Positions 62,401-64,000 of a stretch of 64,000 nt of DNA are shown one piece after another. Source of the stretch: Hemicentrotus pulcherrimus (lineage: Eukaryota > Echinodermata > Echinoidea > Camarodonta > Strongylocentrotidae); assembly GCA_003118195.1 (NCBI GenBank), contig BEXV01000645.1, positions 104,368-168,367 on the forward strand, read 5' to 3'. The notes under the pieces are model-generated. The model was given only the letters and a program-made list of their open reading frames with translations. It did no database searches and had not been told where the DNA came from. A program made the translations under genes and the position numbers. Positions within the stretch are counted from its first letter, which is position 1. Every line of letters begins with the position of its first letter.

Positions 62401-63599
62401 GCTAATATGATCACAATTTATATTCACAAGACTCTCAGGAGAACCGTTATATTTAGATCGTGAGATGCATTTATCAGAAAGATTATCCCAAAAACTTCCT
62501 TGTCAAATATCTCTCTGGAGACCGGTATTCTGTTTCATAAACTAGTTCAACTCATTTTGGGTCATTACAATCTATTTCATATCATATGTCAATGTTTTAC
62601 AATTTTCTTCACAGTTGTGGATTTGAATATTTCAAATTTACACCTTTTCCTTCAATACCTGGTCGGCTTCAAATCCTTTCAATCCATTGCAAGGTCTACA
62701 GAACAACCTTCCTGCATAACTGACAAATACATGTACATGTAGTACTTCAATTGACTTCTTCAAAAATTATCTGAAAACAAACATCTACAATTCTTTCTTT
62801 CCTTAGACTAATGGACAGCGCCTTCCATGTGCATGTATATCCTCTGAAAATGAATGCAATTATTATCATGATTGCCTTGTATTCACACTATAAAATGTAG
62901 GTGGGATTTGATTAAGTAAATTATAAGGATCTCACTCTGATTTACCTGCATGTGGGTACCTCTTTCATATTTACAAATGTATGTCCAAATATTTTATGTA
63001 AATCACAATCAAACCAAAAGGTGCATGTAGGCTGTAATCTTTATAAGCTATAGAGATGTACATGTATGCAGGTACATTTTGGCCCTTATTCGCAAAAGTA
63101 GTTTATCCTAAACAACAGGCTATAAACCTCCTTAAGTGGAACATACAACTGTACACCCACATTCTCATGATCATAAACAGGCAATAACTATGGTTTAGAA
63201 CACTTTACTTACTTTAATTAAAAACATGATTTAGACCATGTTTTATTAAAATGTAACCCCCTTTTGTGAATATGACCCAATATGTCTAATTACATGTACA
63301 TCATTAAATGAAATACTAGAATTGAATGGCTTTCTCACGAAATCATGTGTTATTATGACTTATGTTGCAAATCAGTAGCATGATGGTAAAATAGCCCTAA
63401 ATTTGTTTAATTGTAAGACAATATGTGGCATTTTACATCCAAGATCCACATACAGATGAAATGAGTAATGGTAATTATATCAAAAAGATAAAAATATGTT
63501 TCTTATATGCCTCCGCCCTACATTCAGTATAGAACATTGATGGAAGTATAAGTGACACATCACAATGAAAACAAAAAGCCTATTTCATCAAAAGTCAAC
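59411..63599. other. Non-coding stretch
   Basis: AT-rich. A short CpG-richer patch at 61190-61360 (two repeats of AAGGGGTTACATCCA/AAGGTTTACATCCA) and a RORE match at 61108-61118 (+) are the only structure noted. Confidence 0.5.
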
Positions 63600-64000
63600 C
63601 GACTATGATCTTGACATACTAGCCCTAAAATGTAATTGGATCATCTTCCTATCATTATACTTTCACCATGTTTGAAGCTCTACCTCACAAAGTTCTTGAC
63701 ATATTATGATAACAAGGGTAATATCTCTAATTCCAAAAATTGAAATCTATGACATTTGACCTTTGTTCTACTTACCCTAAAATCTAATTAGGTTGTCTTT
63801 CTATGGTGATACAACTGCATGTATCACAAAGTTGAAGCTCATATCTCTAGTTGTTCCTGAGATACTGGAATATCAAAACTGATACCTGTAATTTCAGGCT
63901 TTGACATCTACAATATATGAGATGTCACAATAATGAGGCTAATTCCTGGAGTTACACCAAAATCTCATCAGATTGTCTTCTTGTAGAGATACAATATACC
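63600..64000. repeat. Low-grade tandem repeat running off the window
   Basis: Blocks with CCTAAAATCTAATTAGGTTG and AAAGTTGAAGCTCATATCTC recur at about 63624, 63777 and 63957 (spacing about 155-180 bp), diverged. The array continues past the right edge. Confidence 0.5.

Overview
The window is AT-rich metazoan genomic DNA: long introns, many small non-autonomous transposons, two tRNA-derived SINE relics, microsatellites and short assembly gaps. The repeat style (TTAA-, TAA-, TA- and 8/9-bp-TSD MITEs, abundant ACATGTACATGT and TACCGGTA palindromes) together with a Rev-erb/E75-like nuclear receptor suggests a marine invertebrate, most likely a deuterostome such as an echinoderm. That species guess is inference; nothing here fixes the species.

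The one gene I can reconstruct with confidence lies on the minus strand between 44082 and 27390. Seven coding exons join with matching splice phases: zinc finger 1 (43991-44082), zinc finger 2 (31622-31766), one very long hinge exon (30009-31282), and four ligand-binding-domain exons (29198-29353, 28585-28714, 28136-28246, 27390-27583). They give 699 residues of an NR1D/NR1E-type (Rev-erb/E75/E78-like) receptor. Its C-terminus stops where Rev-erb stops, with no AF-2 helix, which predicts a repressor. The hinge carries a CtBP-type PLDLS motif and a phospho-dependent SUMO motif. The histidine that ligates haem in vertebrate Rev-erb aligns with a tyrosine. The N-terminal coding exon was not found; zinc finger 1 enters in phase 1, so there must be sequence upstream. 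A GC-rich block at about 49.02-49.30 kb is the best candidate promoter. Matches to the Rev-erb/ROR response element (RORE) cluster around the 5' half of the gene, including three within 75 bp at 51.26-51.33 kb, which suggests auto- or cross-regulation.

1-27 kb: a putative first coding exon with a signal-anchor at 126-313 (+) and a tentative second exon near 1250-1395. The rest is mostly non-coding: MITEs at 4044-4444, 5471-5848, 11424-11923, 18224-18619 and 23040-23328, a SINE near 6365-6560, a perfect 205-bp tandem duplication at 7364-7773, a short 37-bp tandem repeat, and a possible minus-strand signal-peptide exon at 20613-20673. 27.04-27.41 kb is a minisatellite that merges into the receptor's stop codon.

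31.8-44 kb: the receptor's long introns, holding a decayed partial copy of the zinc finger 2 exon, a TA-flanked element with a tRNA-Leu-like segment inserted in an older minisatellite, degenerate tandem arrays at 37.4-38.0 and 39.1-40.06 kb, a hairpin-rich element at 41.14-41.65 kb, and a GC-box island at 43.33-43.46 kb. 44-64 kb is upstream or intergenic sequence with more MITEs (44828-45239, 50302-50539, 56997-57758, 59258-59402), a SINE near 52.2-52.39 kb, and a 500-bp purine-rich tract at 46.18-46.70 kb.
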